DNA of 64,000 nucleotides. Source: an uncultured Pseudomonadota bacterium. Its GTDB lineage: Bacteria; Myxococcota_A; UBA796; CAJQPC01. The stretch covers positions 1 through 64,000 of the forward strand of contig CAJXRZ010000023.1 of the NCBI GenBank assembly GCA_913060515.1. The letters run 5' to 3'. Numbering within the stretch: the first letter of the stretch is position 1; the number at the start of each line of letters is the position of its first letter. Shown here in pieces: positions 39,045 through 46,760 of this stretch. Made by a program: the position numbers and the translations under genes. The notes under the pieces were generated by a model, which worked only from the letters and a program-made list of their open reading frames with translations, was not told the DNA's origin and searched no databases.

Positions 39045-40976
39045 TTAGCTCGACCAGGCCTGCTTGACCCTCTGAGGGACCCAGCGGCCGCCTTCCCAGA
39101 CCAAGCGCACCTCGTAGCCAGTGGCTTGCCTCGGTCCGGTCACGAAGTTGACCTCGACCATGGTGTCGGCGCCCTCTTCGGGGTCGCCAGGAGGGCCCGG
39201 GAAGCCAAAGCCTGCGGCCACCAAGCCTTGGCCCTTGGGTACCTGTGGTCCGGGCACGCCCACGAAGCAGACGGGCTCGGCGATCAGGAGGGGGCCGGGG
39301 TTCTGGCCAAAGAGAAGGGTCTGGAGCGCCGCCTGGTGGCGGGGGTCTGGCAGCGCGTGCTCAGCTGCCATTGGGCAGGGGTCTTGGGCGTCGGCCAGGC
39401 CGTCTCCGTCGCTGTCGCTGTTGGCCGGGTCGGTACCCAGCTGGGCCTCGAAGGCATCAGGCCAGCCGTCCTTGTCTTGATCCGGTCCCTCTTGGCAGAA
39501 GAACTCAGCCTTGCAGTCCCAAGCGTAGGGCTTTGCGGCCTCCACATCGAGGGCGGCGGCCAGGCGCGCGCGGGACTCGGGGGTGCCCTGACCGAGGAGC
39601 AGCTCCCGGGCCAGAACCTGCTGGCTGGGGGTGCTCAGGGCTCGGTCCAGCTCAGGTGCCAGCTGCTCGCTGCTGTAGGCGTAGAGGGTCTCGGAGATTC
39701 GCCTGCGCAGTGGTCCAGGGCGCTCGGCTGCCGCTCGTGTGATCAGAGGGGCGATGGCGGCCGGCGGCGTGAGGGCCTCGATGGCGTCCAGGAGCATGGA
39801 GAGCTCCCGCTCGGAGCTCTTGGCCAAGCCCGGGAGCAGGCTGTCCCAGGCGCTGGGATCGGCCTCCAACAGACCAATCAAACGCTCGGAGAGCTCGCCG
39901 GGATGTCCCAGGGGCCAGGCACGAACCAGGGCGAGCTGCTCTTGGGCGTTGAGCTGATCCCAGGGGGCTCCACGGCTGTCGAGATCCAAGCGGCCGACGC
40001 CCTGGGGAGAGCTGACCAGTAGATCTCCGTCGGTGAGCAGGTTGGCTGTGAGGGGACGGGTCAGCAGAGGGATCAGGCGCGCTTCGCTTCCGTCCAGGGC
40101 CACGCGGGCAGCCAAGGGTGGAGCGCCGTAGGCCTGGGGCTGAAGCATCAACAGCACGAAGCGGTCATCTCCATCCATCACCTTGAGCTCCGAGGTCCCT
40201 TCAGGCAGGGGCTGCTCCCAGAGGGACTCCCCGGTGCTGGGGTCAATACGCCCAAAGGTGCCCAACTCCAGGCTCCAGGTCAGCAGCTCGCCGCCTGTGA
40301 GCTGGGTCAACTCGCCGACCAGGATGCGGCTCCAGAGGGTCTCGGCCTGCTCCCACTCCAGGGCGATGAGCTCGTCTCCTTCGTGCACCAAGATGCGGTC
40401 CTTGAGGGCCATGGGGCTGCCTCGGAGCTCGGGGAGCTGCCAGATCAGGCCGCCGGAGGCCGGATCCAAGCGCGTCAGGCCTGTCTCGGTGGACGCCACC
40501 AGCTCGGAGCCGTTGCCGGAGACGGTGGTGCAGGACTCCTCCCAGAGGGGTTCGGCGGAGGGGGGCGCGTAGGCCCGCAGGACCCCGTCTTTGCAGAAGG
40601 CCACGGTGTGGAGGGCTTGGCCCACGGACTCGGCACCGCCCAGCAAGCGCCAGAGCTCGGCGCCGTCTCGGGCGCGCACTTCACGCACCGCGTTGGAGCT
40701 CAGGATCAGCCACCCCGCGGGGGTGACGACCACCTCTTGGATCGCGGCGGCCTCCTCACGCAGCGACCAGCTCAAGGCCCCGGTCTCGGGGTCCATGGCG
40801 CGCAAGGTCTGGGGCTCGGTGCTGCTCTCGGTCAGCAAGAGTCCGGCTGGGTGGGCTGCGATGGAGTGTCGGGAGGACACGCTCCACTGCAGCGCCGGTT
40901 GGGAGAGGATGTCGGCTTGTGGCAGAGTCGTCGGGAAGACGGAAGCCAGAAAGAGTAGGGTCAAGGCGCTAAACAC
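39045..40976 (-). CDS. PQQ-type beta-propeller secreted protein with one TSP3 repeat
   Basis: 643 residues beginning with a signal peptide (MFSALTLLFLASVFP). Residues about 25-330 carry PQQ/PknD-like blades such as LRAMDPETGALSWSLREE, VRARDGAELWRLLGG, LTRLDPASGGLIWQLPELRG and FGRIDPSTGESLWEQPLPEG, each with the D-x-x-[TS]-G-x-x-x-W turn. About 340-500 is helical, and DSDGDGLADAQDPCP near 535 is a thrombospondin type 3 unit. The C-terminus is beta-rich. The start (GTG 40976) overlaps the SDR gene by 8 bases. Probably periplasmic or surface-located, role unknown. Confidence 0.75.
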   Translation of the reverse strand: MFSALTLLFLASVFPTTLPQADILSQPALQWSVSSRHSIAAHPAGLLLTESSTEPQTLRAMDPETGALSWSLREEAAAIQEVVVTPAGWLILSSNAVREVRARDGAELWRLLGGAESVGQALHTVAFCKDGVLRAYAPPSAEPLWEESCTTVSGNGSELVASTETGLTRLDPASGGLIWQLPELRGSPMALKDRILVHEGDELIALEWEQAETLWSRILVGELTQLTGGELLTWSLELGTFGRIDPSTGESLWEQPLPEGTSELKVMDGDDRFVLLMLQPQAYGAPPLAARVALDGSEARLIPLLTRPLTANLLTDGDLLVSSPQGVGRLDLDSRGAPWDQLNAQEQLALVRAWPLGHPGELSERLIGLLEADPSAWDSLLPGLAKSSERELSMLLDAIEALTPPAAIAPLITRAAAERPGPLRRRISETLYAYSSEQLAPELDRALSTPSQQVLARELLLGQGTPESRARLAAALDVEAAKPYAWDCKAEFFCQEGPDQDKDGWPDAFEAQLGTDPANSDSDGDGLADAQDPCPMAAEHALPDPRHQAALQTLLFGQNPGPLLIAEPVCFVGVPGPQVPKGQGLVAAGFGFPGPPGDPEEGADTMVEVNFVTGPRQATGYEVRLVWEGGRWVPQRVKQAWSS

Positions 40977-41640
40977 CGTAGCCTCCAGAGACGGGGATCT
41001 CGGCCCCGTTGATGTATGCGCCTTGGTCGGAGAGCAGGAGCCGCGCTGCGGAGACCACCTCCTCCACTCGGCCCTGTCGGCCTGCGGGAATGGACGGCAG
41101 ATGTGTGGGCGCCACCGAGGACCCGCTGTTCACGAAACCCAACTTGAGGCAGTTGGCGGTGACCCCATGGGGCGCGCCCAGAGCGGCCAGATCGCGCATG
41201 AGCACCTGCAAACCGGCGCGGGCCACGCGCTCGGCGCTGACCATTGGAGCGGCCCGGGGGCCGGCCATCGTAAAGCTCAGGATGCGGCCCCAGCCGCGCT
41301 CCATCATGCCGGGCAGGGTGGCCTGAGCCAGCCAGAGCACAGGATCCAGAGCCCGGGCCGAAGCCTCGCGCCAGCCCTGGGGTGTCTCCTTCATCAGCTC
41401 AATCCGGTGGTGTCCGCCCGTCGCTACGATCAGCGCGTCCACCGGTCCCCGAAGACCCAGCGCGGCACAGGCCGAGGGCTGGGTGCAGTCCGCGCTCACC
41501 CATTGGGCGCCGGCCGCTTCGAGTTCTGGGGCTCGACTGCTGCGCGAGACCAGAGTCACCCGCCAGCCTTGGGCGAGCAGGTCCGCAGCGATGCCCTGGC
41601 CAATTCCACCAGTGCCGCCGGCGATCATGGCATGTCGCAT
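40969..41640 (-). CDS. SDR-family oxidoreductase-like protein with degenerate active site
   Basis: 223 residues with the SDR Rossmann start IAGGTGGIGQGIAADLLAQG (6-25), an ALIVATGG strand (69-76) and the C-terminal GAYINGAEIPVSGGYGV. The catalytic Y-x-x-x-K is missing: the matching position reads E137-R-V-A-R141, and the Ser region is LSFTMAG. The cofactor site therefore seems kept but normal hydride chemistry is unlikely. It is the first gene of the minus-strand run and is divergent from the MNIO operon, with a 118-base gap. Confidence 0.8.
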   Translation of the reverse strand: MRHAMIAGGTGGIGQGIAADLLAQGWRVTLVSRSSRAPELEAAGAQWVSADCTQPSACAALGLRGPVDALIVATGGHHRIELMKETPQGWREASARALDPVLWLAQATLPGMMERGWGRILSFTMAGPRAAPMVSAERVARAGLQVLMRDLAALGAPHGVTANCLKLGFVNSGSSVAPTHLPSIPAGRQGRVEEVVSAARLLLSDQGAYINGAEIPVSGGYGV

Positions 41641-41711
41641 GGGCCTTCCTTGGGGGCAGGGTACAGCGCCGTCTCCAGGTGGCTCTATCTCGCTGGCGTC
41701 GATCTGTAAGG

Positions 41712-41731
41712 AACCGGTCCGGGGACCCGTT
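41712..41731. promoter_or_regulatory. Imperfect 20-bp palindrome upstream of the MNIO operon
   Basis: AACCGGTCCGGGGACCCGTT, in which the two 10-base halves match at eight positions after inversion. It lies 28 bases before the first start codon of the operon and inside the divergent intergenic region with the SDR gene, a natural position for an operator. No known operator is recognised. Confidence 0.3.
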
Positions 41732-41758
41732 GTCTTCAGTACAAAGCCCAGGTGAGCG

Positions 41759-42679
41759 ATGTTCTTCCTTCTGATTGCGTGTGCGCCCCCCGAATCCGAC
41801 CCCGGTCTGATCCTGATGGGTCCCGATGCCCTGGATGCGGGGGCAGCCTTGGAGATCGAAGGGCAGGACTTCAGCTCCGCCTTGCCCGTCTTGGGCTACG
41901 CCGACGAGGAGATCTGGGTGGGCCTGCCCGATGGCGAAGAGCTGCAGCTGGAGCCTCAGAGCGGTGAGCTTCTCCAGGTCTGGTTGGATGGCGACGCGCT
42001 CTTCTATGAAGTGGGCGTCCTCGGCGAGGAGATCGACCCCGACGCGGTCCTGGTGGTCGGCTCGGGGAGCCTTCGGCTCTCTGAAGAGCTGGGGATTGAA
42101 GGGGAAGAGGACCAAGACGGGACCTGGTTGCGGGCTCCGGAGCTGCTGATGCTGCTCACGGACTCGGACTTGCCCCAAGTCGAGGCCATCGTGCCCTTGG
42201 AAGCGAGCCGCCAGAGTCCCGGCCTGATGCTGGAGACGGCCAACCTGGCCTCGCCTTCGCCTTCGATTCGAGAAGGTCGGCGCAGTCAGGGTGTCTTTGG
42301 CGGCGGCAGCTTTGGATCTGCGGCGGGATCCGCCGACCCTTCAACTTCGGCGGAAGCGGGCACGGTCTCAGGCCTCTCTGGCCTGGACAGCCTGGAGCCC
42401 ATCCGCGGCGAGGCCATGAGCTCTGCGAGCTTGGGATTGGTCGGCTACTACGAGGACCAGGACGGCACCCAGTACACCCTGTCCATGGACGGGAGCCTCT
42501 CGATGCAGGCCCAGGAAGGCAAGTCCCTCCAGGGCTTTTACACGGTGGACGGGGCCGGCATGGTGCACTTCTATGTGGGCATGGAGGGGCCCGTTGCCAG
42601 CTTTCAGGTCGACCCCCAGGGCAGCCTGTACACCCGCGGGAAAGAGCTGACCCGCCTCGAATTCGCCTGTATTTGGTAG
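41759..42679 (+). CDS. Lipoprotein opening the MNIO operon
   Basis: 306 residues starting MFFLLIACAPPESDPG, a short lipobox with Cys8. The mature protein is very acidic and Gly/Ser-rich, with an N-terminal region similar in form to an IPT/TIG-like fold (ALEIEGQDFSSALPVLG), a disordered middle, and a C-terminal beta domain with GLVGYYEDQDGTQYTLSMDG and a single late Cys (EFACIW). Nothing identifies a function. Only 9 bases separate its stop from the first Tat paralogue, so it is likely co-transcribed and may be an envelope partner of those proteins. Confidence 0.65.
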   Translation: MFFLLIACAPPESDPGLILMGPDALDAGAALEIEGQDFSSALPVLGYADEEIWVGLPDGEELQLEPQSGELLQVWLDGDALFYEVGVLGEEIDPDAVLVVGSGSLRLSEELGIEGEEDQDGTWLRAPELLMLLTDSDLPQVEAIVPLEASRQSPGLMLETANLASPSPSIREGRRSQGVFGGGSFGSAAGSADPSTSAEAGTVSGLSGLDSLEPIRGEAMSSASLGLVGYYEDQDGTQYTLSMDGSLSMQAQEGKSLQGFYTVDGAGMVHFYVGMEGPVASFQVDPQGSLYTRGKELTRLEFACIW

Positions 42680-42688
42680 GAGCCAGCT

Positions 42689-43417
42689 ATGCGTCGACGT
42701 GACCTTCTTCGTGGTGCTTTGGGCTTGGGAATCTTGGCCAGCGTGGCCCCAGCAGCCTTTGCCAGTGGCAGTCCTCAACAGCAGCGTGCTGCCCTGTCCA
42801 ACGCCTGGCGCAGCGCGGTGAGAGATGGCCGACCCATGCTGGTCATCGTCATTGACGAGGAGAACTCCTGGGAGCGTGGACGCCCCATCGGGAACTGGCT
42901 GAACAACGCCTCGGACGCCGACCTTGCGCCCCTTGGTCAAGTCGAAGTGGTCTGCGCCACCCTCGCGGATCTGCAGCGTCTGGTGCCCAAGATCGGCGGC
43001 GATGCGCTGCCGTGGTTCGTGCTGGTCTCCGCTGAGGGGCAGGCCACGGGAATCGCCGTCTCCATGCCCGAAGTGCCGCCAGATGACCAGATCGCTGTCG
43101 GTCGGGGCATGGGGCAGTCCGATGCCTGGACGCAGACGATGTTGGCAGGGCGTGCAGCGGCCATCGAAGCCGCGCTCTTTCCTGCGATTCGCCTGCTCGC
43201 TGGTCCGCTTCCCGGACGGGCTGAGGTCCTGGGCGCTGAGGTGCGTGAGCGCTTGGTTCGGGCCCCGCCAGCCGGCGCACACTGGGCCAGCTCCTACGGC
43301 TGCGGCACCAACGTCGAAGGGGTGGAGACCAACATGCGGGTGGGCTGCGGCATGGGCCATGTCAGCGCAGAGACGGCGCGCTTCCTGTACTTCTCGGACG
43401 TCAGCGAGTGGGACTGA
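42689..43417 (+). CDS. Tat-exported paralogue 1 of the MNIO cluster
   Basis: 242 residues. The N-terminus MRRRDLLRGALGLGIL is a twin-arginine signal ending around AFASG. The mature N-domain has a thioredoxin- or Rossmann-like beginning (PMLVIVIDEENSWERG, VEVVCATLADLQRLVP with C89) and a 'A-I-E-A-A-L-x-P' helix. The C-terminal motif is PPAGAHWASSYGCGTNVEGV and CGMGHVSAETARFLYF, with C205 and C220 exactly 14 residues apart. AGGAG lies before ATG 42689. The cysteine motif is shared by the next three genes, and a DUF692/MNIO enzyme ends the operon. Function unknown; candidate substrate of that enzyme. Confidence 0.8.
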   Translation: MRRRDLLRGALGLGILASVAPAAFASGSPQQQRAALSNAWRSAVRDGRPMLVIVIDEENSWERGRPIGNWLNNASDADLAPLGQVEVVCATLADLQRLVPKIGGDALPWFVLVSAEGQATGIAVSMPEVPPDDQIAVGRGMGQSDAWTQTMLAGRAAAIEAALFPAIRLLAGPLPGRAEVLGAEVRERLVRAPPAGAHWASSYGCGTNVEGVETNMRVGCGMGHVSAETARFLYFSDVSEWD

Positions 43418-44178
43418 GCTCTGGCGGGCTGAGCCGGCGGGGGCTGCTCCGCGGCGCTCTGGGGGCGGTCGGGACTCTGGCGGCGCTCTCGTCAGGCAGG
43501 GCCATGGCCTCGTGGTCGCCAGAGGAGCAGAGAGGTCTGCTCGCGGTGCAATGGAACGCCGCCTACCGGGCTCGCGTGCCGCTCTTGATCCTGCTCATCC
43601 CTGAAGATGAGCTGCTCGAGCGAGGCCAGCTGCTCGGCGAGTGGCTGATGGGGCTCCAGGATGCGCGGCTCGCGGAGCTTGGTCGCGTGGAGGTGGTGTG
43701 TGCTGAGGCCGGGCTGATTCGAGAGCGGATCCCAGAGCTGACCCTGCACGCCAAGGTGCACTTTGTGGTGGCCTGGCCAGGTCAGAGGCGCCCGGCCCAA
43801 GCGCTTTCTGTGGCTCTGCCTATGCGGCCTGAACCCTTTGCCTCCTGGGGCACCCCCGAGTGGAAGTCCGAGCAGCACCTGGCCTGGGACAAGGCGCGTT
43901 TGGCGGGGGAAGCCCAGGCCATTGACGGTGCGCTCTGGCCAGTTCTGGTGGACGCTCCAGTGCCGGAGATGCAGCGTAAGGAGCTGGCCGGCCGGGCCTG
44001 GGGCCTGTGGGTTGAGCAGGCACCGCCCGGTGCGCACTGGGCCAACTCCGGCAGCTGTGGCGTGCGTGTGGAGCATGTTGAGATGAAGCGGAACATCAGC
44101 TGTGGCATGGGCCACGTCTCTGAGATGGGCACCCGCTTGCTGTACTTTGTGGACATCTCCGAGAGGGTTGTGCCTTGA
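43408..44178 (+). CDS. Tat-exported paralogue 2 of the MNIO cluster
   Basis: 256 residues from GTG 43408, overlapping paralogue 1 by 10 bases. Twin-arginine signal SRRGLLRGALGAVGTLAALS ends near AMASW. The conserved plan repeats: PLLILLIPEDELLERGQLLG, VEVVCAEAGL with C98, QAIDGALWPVL, then PPGAHWANSGSCGVRVEHVE and SCGMGHVSEMGTRLLYFVD. C217 and C232 are 14 residues apart as in the others. Divergence outside these motifs is high, so the duplication is old and the cysteine motif has been kept by selection. Confidence 0.8.
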   Translation: MGLSSGGLSRRGLLRGALGAVGTLAALSSGRAMASWSPEEQRGLLAVQWNAAYRARVPLLILLIPEDELLERGQLLGEWLMGLQDARLAELGRVEVVCAEAGLIRERIPELTLHAKVHFVVAWPGQRRPAQALSVALPMRPEPFASWGTPEWKSEQHLAWDKARLAGEAQAIDGALWPVLVDAPVPEMQRKELAGRAWGLWVEQAPPGAHWANSGSCGVRVEHVEMKRNISCGMGHVSEMGTRLLYFVDISERVVP

Positions 44179-44759
44179 GTCCAAGCCAGCTGTTGCGGGA
44201 GGCGCTCGATGCGGGGCCTGCGCTGTTGTTGATCCTGCCCGAGGAGCGCAGACACTGGGCGGGGGTAGGCCGTGTCTTTGGGGAGTGGCTGGAGGCCATG
44301 GGTGCTGGGGACCGAAGCCGCCTGAGCTCCTTGTCTTGGGCGATGCTGCCGTGGGATGCGGTGCGCGAGCACTTGGGCCTGGAGGGGCCGCGGCCGGATT
44401 TGGTGTTGGTGGTGGAGACGGTGCATGCCCTGAGGGTGTCTTGGCCCAAGACGCCCCCGCTGGCTCCGGGGAGTTTTGAGTCCGTCTACGAGCGCGAGGA
44501 TGCTCAGAACCTCGGGCGAATCGCGGGGAATGCTCAGGCCATTGATGCTGTGTTGTGGCCGCTATTGAAGGGCGTTCCGGCCGCTGGGGATGGCTCCTCT
44601 GAGCGTCCCCCCTTGGGGTCTTGTTGGGCACAAGCGACGGGCTGCGGGGTGATCTTGGAGGGCAGAGATCAACAAAACCGTATGGACTGCGGCATGGGCT
44701 ACGTTCCCCAAGGGAGCCGCCGTTTCTTGGCACTCATCGATGAGCTGGAGCACGCGTGA
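44175..44759 (+). CDS. Paralogue 3 of the MNIO cluster, without export signal
   Basis: 194 residues, from TTG 44175 overlapping the previous stop; GAGAGGG is upstream at a suitable distance. It lacks a signal peptide and begins directly in the core (ALLLILPEERRHWAGVG). The helix motif QAIDAVLWPLL and the C-terminal TGCGVILEGRDQQNRMDCGM are kept, with C157 and C172 again 14 apart, plus a nearby C150. The Cys of VEVVC in the other copies is absent (SLSWAM). Being cytosolic it could be a chaperone or adaptor for the enzyme, or a retained substrate. Confidence 0.75.
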   Translation: MSPSQLLREALDAGPALLLILPEERRHWAGVGRVFGEWLEAMGAGDRSRLSSLSWAMLPWDAVREHLGLEGPRPDLVLVVETVHALRVSWPKTPPLAPGSFESVYEREDAQNLGRIAGNAQAIDAVLWPLLKGVPAAGDGSSERPPLGSCWAQATGCGVILEGRDQQNRMDCGMGYVPQGSRRFLALIDELEHA

Positions 44760-45502
44760 ACCGACGACACCTTCTTCGCAGCGCCCTTGGACTCGGATTG
44801 GGACTGGGGCTCAGCGCTGTGGCCCGGGCCAGTGACTCGCCGAAGAAGCAGCGGGCGGCCCTCTCGGCGGCCGTACGTTCCGCCACTCAGAGCGCGCGGC
44901 CCTTGCTGGTGATCGTGATTCCCGAGGATGATGGCGAGAAGTGGACCCGTGGACAGGCCCTGGGCGAGTGGCTCAACAGCGACAACGACGCCTCTTTGGC
45001 GCCTCTGGCAGCGGTGGACGTGGTGTGCGCCACGGTCTCGGATCTGCGTCAGCTCATCCCCCAGCTTCCCAAGGAGGAGCCTTGGTTTGTGCTGCTGAAG
45101 CTCGACGCTCCGGTGCGTCTGAAGACCCTGAGCCCTGTGCTTCCTAAGGCCCCAAAGGGGCAGCCTGAGTGGGGCGATGATGGCTACTTTGGCCAAGAGC
45201 ACAGCGACTGGAACCAGAAGCGCATCGCGGCGAACGTGGCTGCGATTGACGCGGTGCTTCACCCTGCCCTGGCCAGCTTTGCGCCCCAAATCGGCTCTCT
45301 GGAGCGGCAGGCCGCGGCCGTTCGGGCCAAGGTGGTCGCCGAGGCGCCTGCAGGGGCCCACTGGGCCGTGACCGGTGGATGTGGCACCCACGTGGAGGGC
45401 GTAGAGACAGCCTACGGCGTGGACTGCGGGATGGGCCATGTTCCGCAGGGCAGCCAGCGCTTGCTCTACTTCTTGGACGTCGCCAACTTCCAGGGCTTTT
45501 GA
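44756..45502 (+). CDS. Tat-exported paralogue 4 of the MNIO cluster
   Basis: 248 residues from GTG 44756, overlapping the previous stop (GTGA). Twin-arginine signal MNRRHLLRSALGLGLGLGLS. Closest in form to paralogue 1: PLLVIVIPEDDGEKWTRGQA, VDVVCATVSDLRQLIP with C91, AAIDAVLHPALASF and APAGAHWAVTGGCGTHVEGV, then DCGMGHVPQGSQRLLYF. C209 and C224 are 14 apart. The stop overlaps the start of the MNIO gene (TGATG), so substrate-like protein and enzyme are translationally coupled. Confidence 0.8.
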   Translation: MNRRHLLRSALGLGLGLGLSAVARASDSPKKQRAALSAAVRSATQSARPLLVIVIPEDDGEKWTRGQALGEWLNSDNDASLAPLAAVDVVCATVSDLRQLIPQLPKEEPWFVLLKLDAPVRLKTLSPVLPKAPKGQPEWGDDGYFGQEHSDWNQKRIAANVAAIDAVLHPALASFAPQIGSLERQAAAVRAKVVAEAPAGAHWAVTGGCGTHVEGVETAYGVDCGMGHVPQGSQRLLYFLDVANFQGF

Positions 45503-46686
45503 TGGCCGGTGTCGGTCTGATGTTGCCACCGGACCGGGCTGCTCTGGCTTGGCTCGAGCCTCTGCTGGACGAGATTGATTACGGCGAGGTCGCGCCCGAG
45601 ACCCTCTGGGGCCCTCAACGCACACCCAACGGCTTTCACCGCATCCTGAGCTCTCTGGCGGGTGCCTTGCCCTTCGTGGCGCACGGCGTTGGGGCGAGCC
45701 TCTGTGGGGCCGACGGTGGCCACTGGGAGCAGCACCTCAGTGCCCTGGCGCGGGACCACGAAGTCTTTGGCTACCTGTGGATCAGCGACCACCTCGGCGC
45801 CGTTCAGCTGGCCGGCCAGCACGTGGGGCTGCCGGTTCCTGTGCCGGACTGGGAGGGTCGGCTCGCCCGGCGTTTGGGCTACCTGCAGGCCCTGGTGGGG
45901 GTGGCTGCCGTGGAGAACTCGGCTTGGTACGCGCCGATACAGGGCATGGCCCAGGAAGCCGAAGGCCTGCGCCGGGTGCTCGGCGAGCAGCATCACCTGG
46001 TCTTGGACGTGCACAACCTCTGGTGCAACAGCATCAACGCCGAGCAGGACCTGGAGCTCTGGCTGGAGCAGGCCCCACTGCACCGGGTCATTGAGATCCA
46101 CGTCTCTGGCGGAAGCGAGGCGCCCGCCGCCTGGAGTCCCAAGCGTCGCCGTCGCATGGACTCCCATGACGGCGCTGTACCGGAGGAAGTCTGGGGACTC
46201 TTGGAGCGGGTGTTGCCGCGCTGTACGGGTGTGCGGGGGGTGACCTTGGAGCGCCTGGAGAACACCTTCGATGGCGGCGATGTGCCCTTGCTTGGGCAGG
46301 AGTTGGGTCGGATTCGAGAGACTCTGGGCAGCTTTGGACAGCCGCTCGGGGGCCCGGGGGAAGGGGCGCTGGCCCAAGCACTGGCCTTGGTCGACGAGAA
46401 CGAGGACAGCAGCCACGAGCAGGCGCTTTTGGAGAGCTTGATCTCGCGGATTCCCTTGGAGGGAATGGACGCGCACGGCGTGGGCATCGCGGCCCGCTTG
46501 GTGCTGCGTCTGCGCTTTGAGCGCTTGATTCACGGCCATCCGCCAGCGTCTGAGCACTTTGAGCGGGACCCTCAGGACTTTGCCCAGAAGATGGGCCGCT
46601 ACCACCGGGAGGTTCCGCTGGCGGCGGCGACGCCTTGGGGGGAGGCGGCACTCTGGCAAAATTGGTCTGATAATCAGACAGGCTGA
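45502..46686 (+). CDS. DUF692/MNIO family multinuclear non-haem iron oxidase
   Basis: MNIO enzymes (MbnB, TglH, ChrH, BufB types) use an iron cluster and O2 to rework cysteines of ribosomal peptides. The 394-residue product is a TIM barrel with the expected metal-ligand series: E29 and E33 (GEVAPETL), H61 (AHGVG), D96-H97 (ISDHL), E138-N139 (VENSAWY), D169 and N172 (LVLDVHNL), H200 (IEIHVSGG), D220 and H222 (MDSHDG) and E250 (TLERLEN). After about residue 285 comes a helical C-terminal extension (AARLVLRLRFERLIHGHPPA), of a kind seen in some DUF692 proteins. It has no adjacent DUF2063 partner. Start overlaps paralogue 4. Confidence 0.85.
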   Translation: MAGVGLMLPPDRAALAWLEPLLDEIDYGEVAPETLWGPQRTPNGFHRILSSLAGALPFVAHGVGASLCGADGGHWEQHLSALARDHEVFGYLWISDHLGAVQLAGQHVGLPVPVPDWEGRLARRLGYLQALVGVAAVENSAWYAPIQGMAQEAEGLRRVLGEQHHLVLDVHNLWCNSINAEQDLELWLEQAPLHRVIEIHVSGGSEAPAAWSPKRRRRMDSHDGAVPEEVWGLLERVLPRCTGVRGVTLERLENTFDGGDVPLLGQELGRIRETLGSFGQPLGGPGEGALAQALALVDENEDSSHEQALLESLISRIPLEGMDAHGVGIAARLVLRLRFERLIHGHPPASEHFERDPQDFAQKMGRYHREVPLAAATPWGEAALWQNWSDNQTG

Positions 46687-46704
46687 TGTGTCTGATTATC
46701 AGAC
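46665..46704. terminator. Nested palindrome pair between convergent genes
   Basis: GTCTGATAATCAGAC (46665-46679) and GTCTGATTATCAGAC (46690-46704) are each self-palindromic and are also perfect reverse complements of each other, so the pair can form one 15-bp stem with a 10-base loop or two small hairpins. It overlaps the MNIO stop codon and is the most AT-rich spot locally. Position between convergent genes suggests a bidirectional terminator. An operator for a dimeric regulator is the alternative. Confidence 0.6.
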
Positions 46705-46760
46705 AAGTCAGGCACGCTCACAAACAGCTCGCACCAACCGAGCCCATCCCCACGCGCTAC

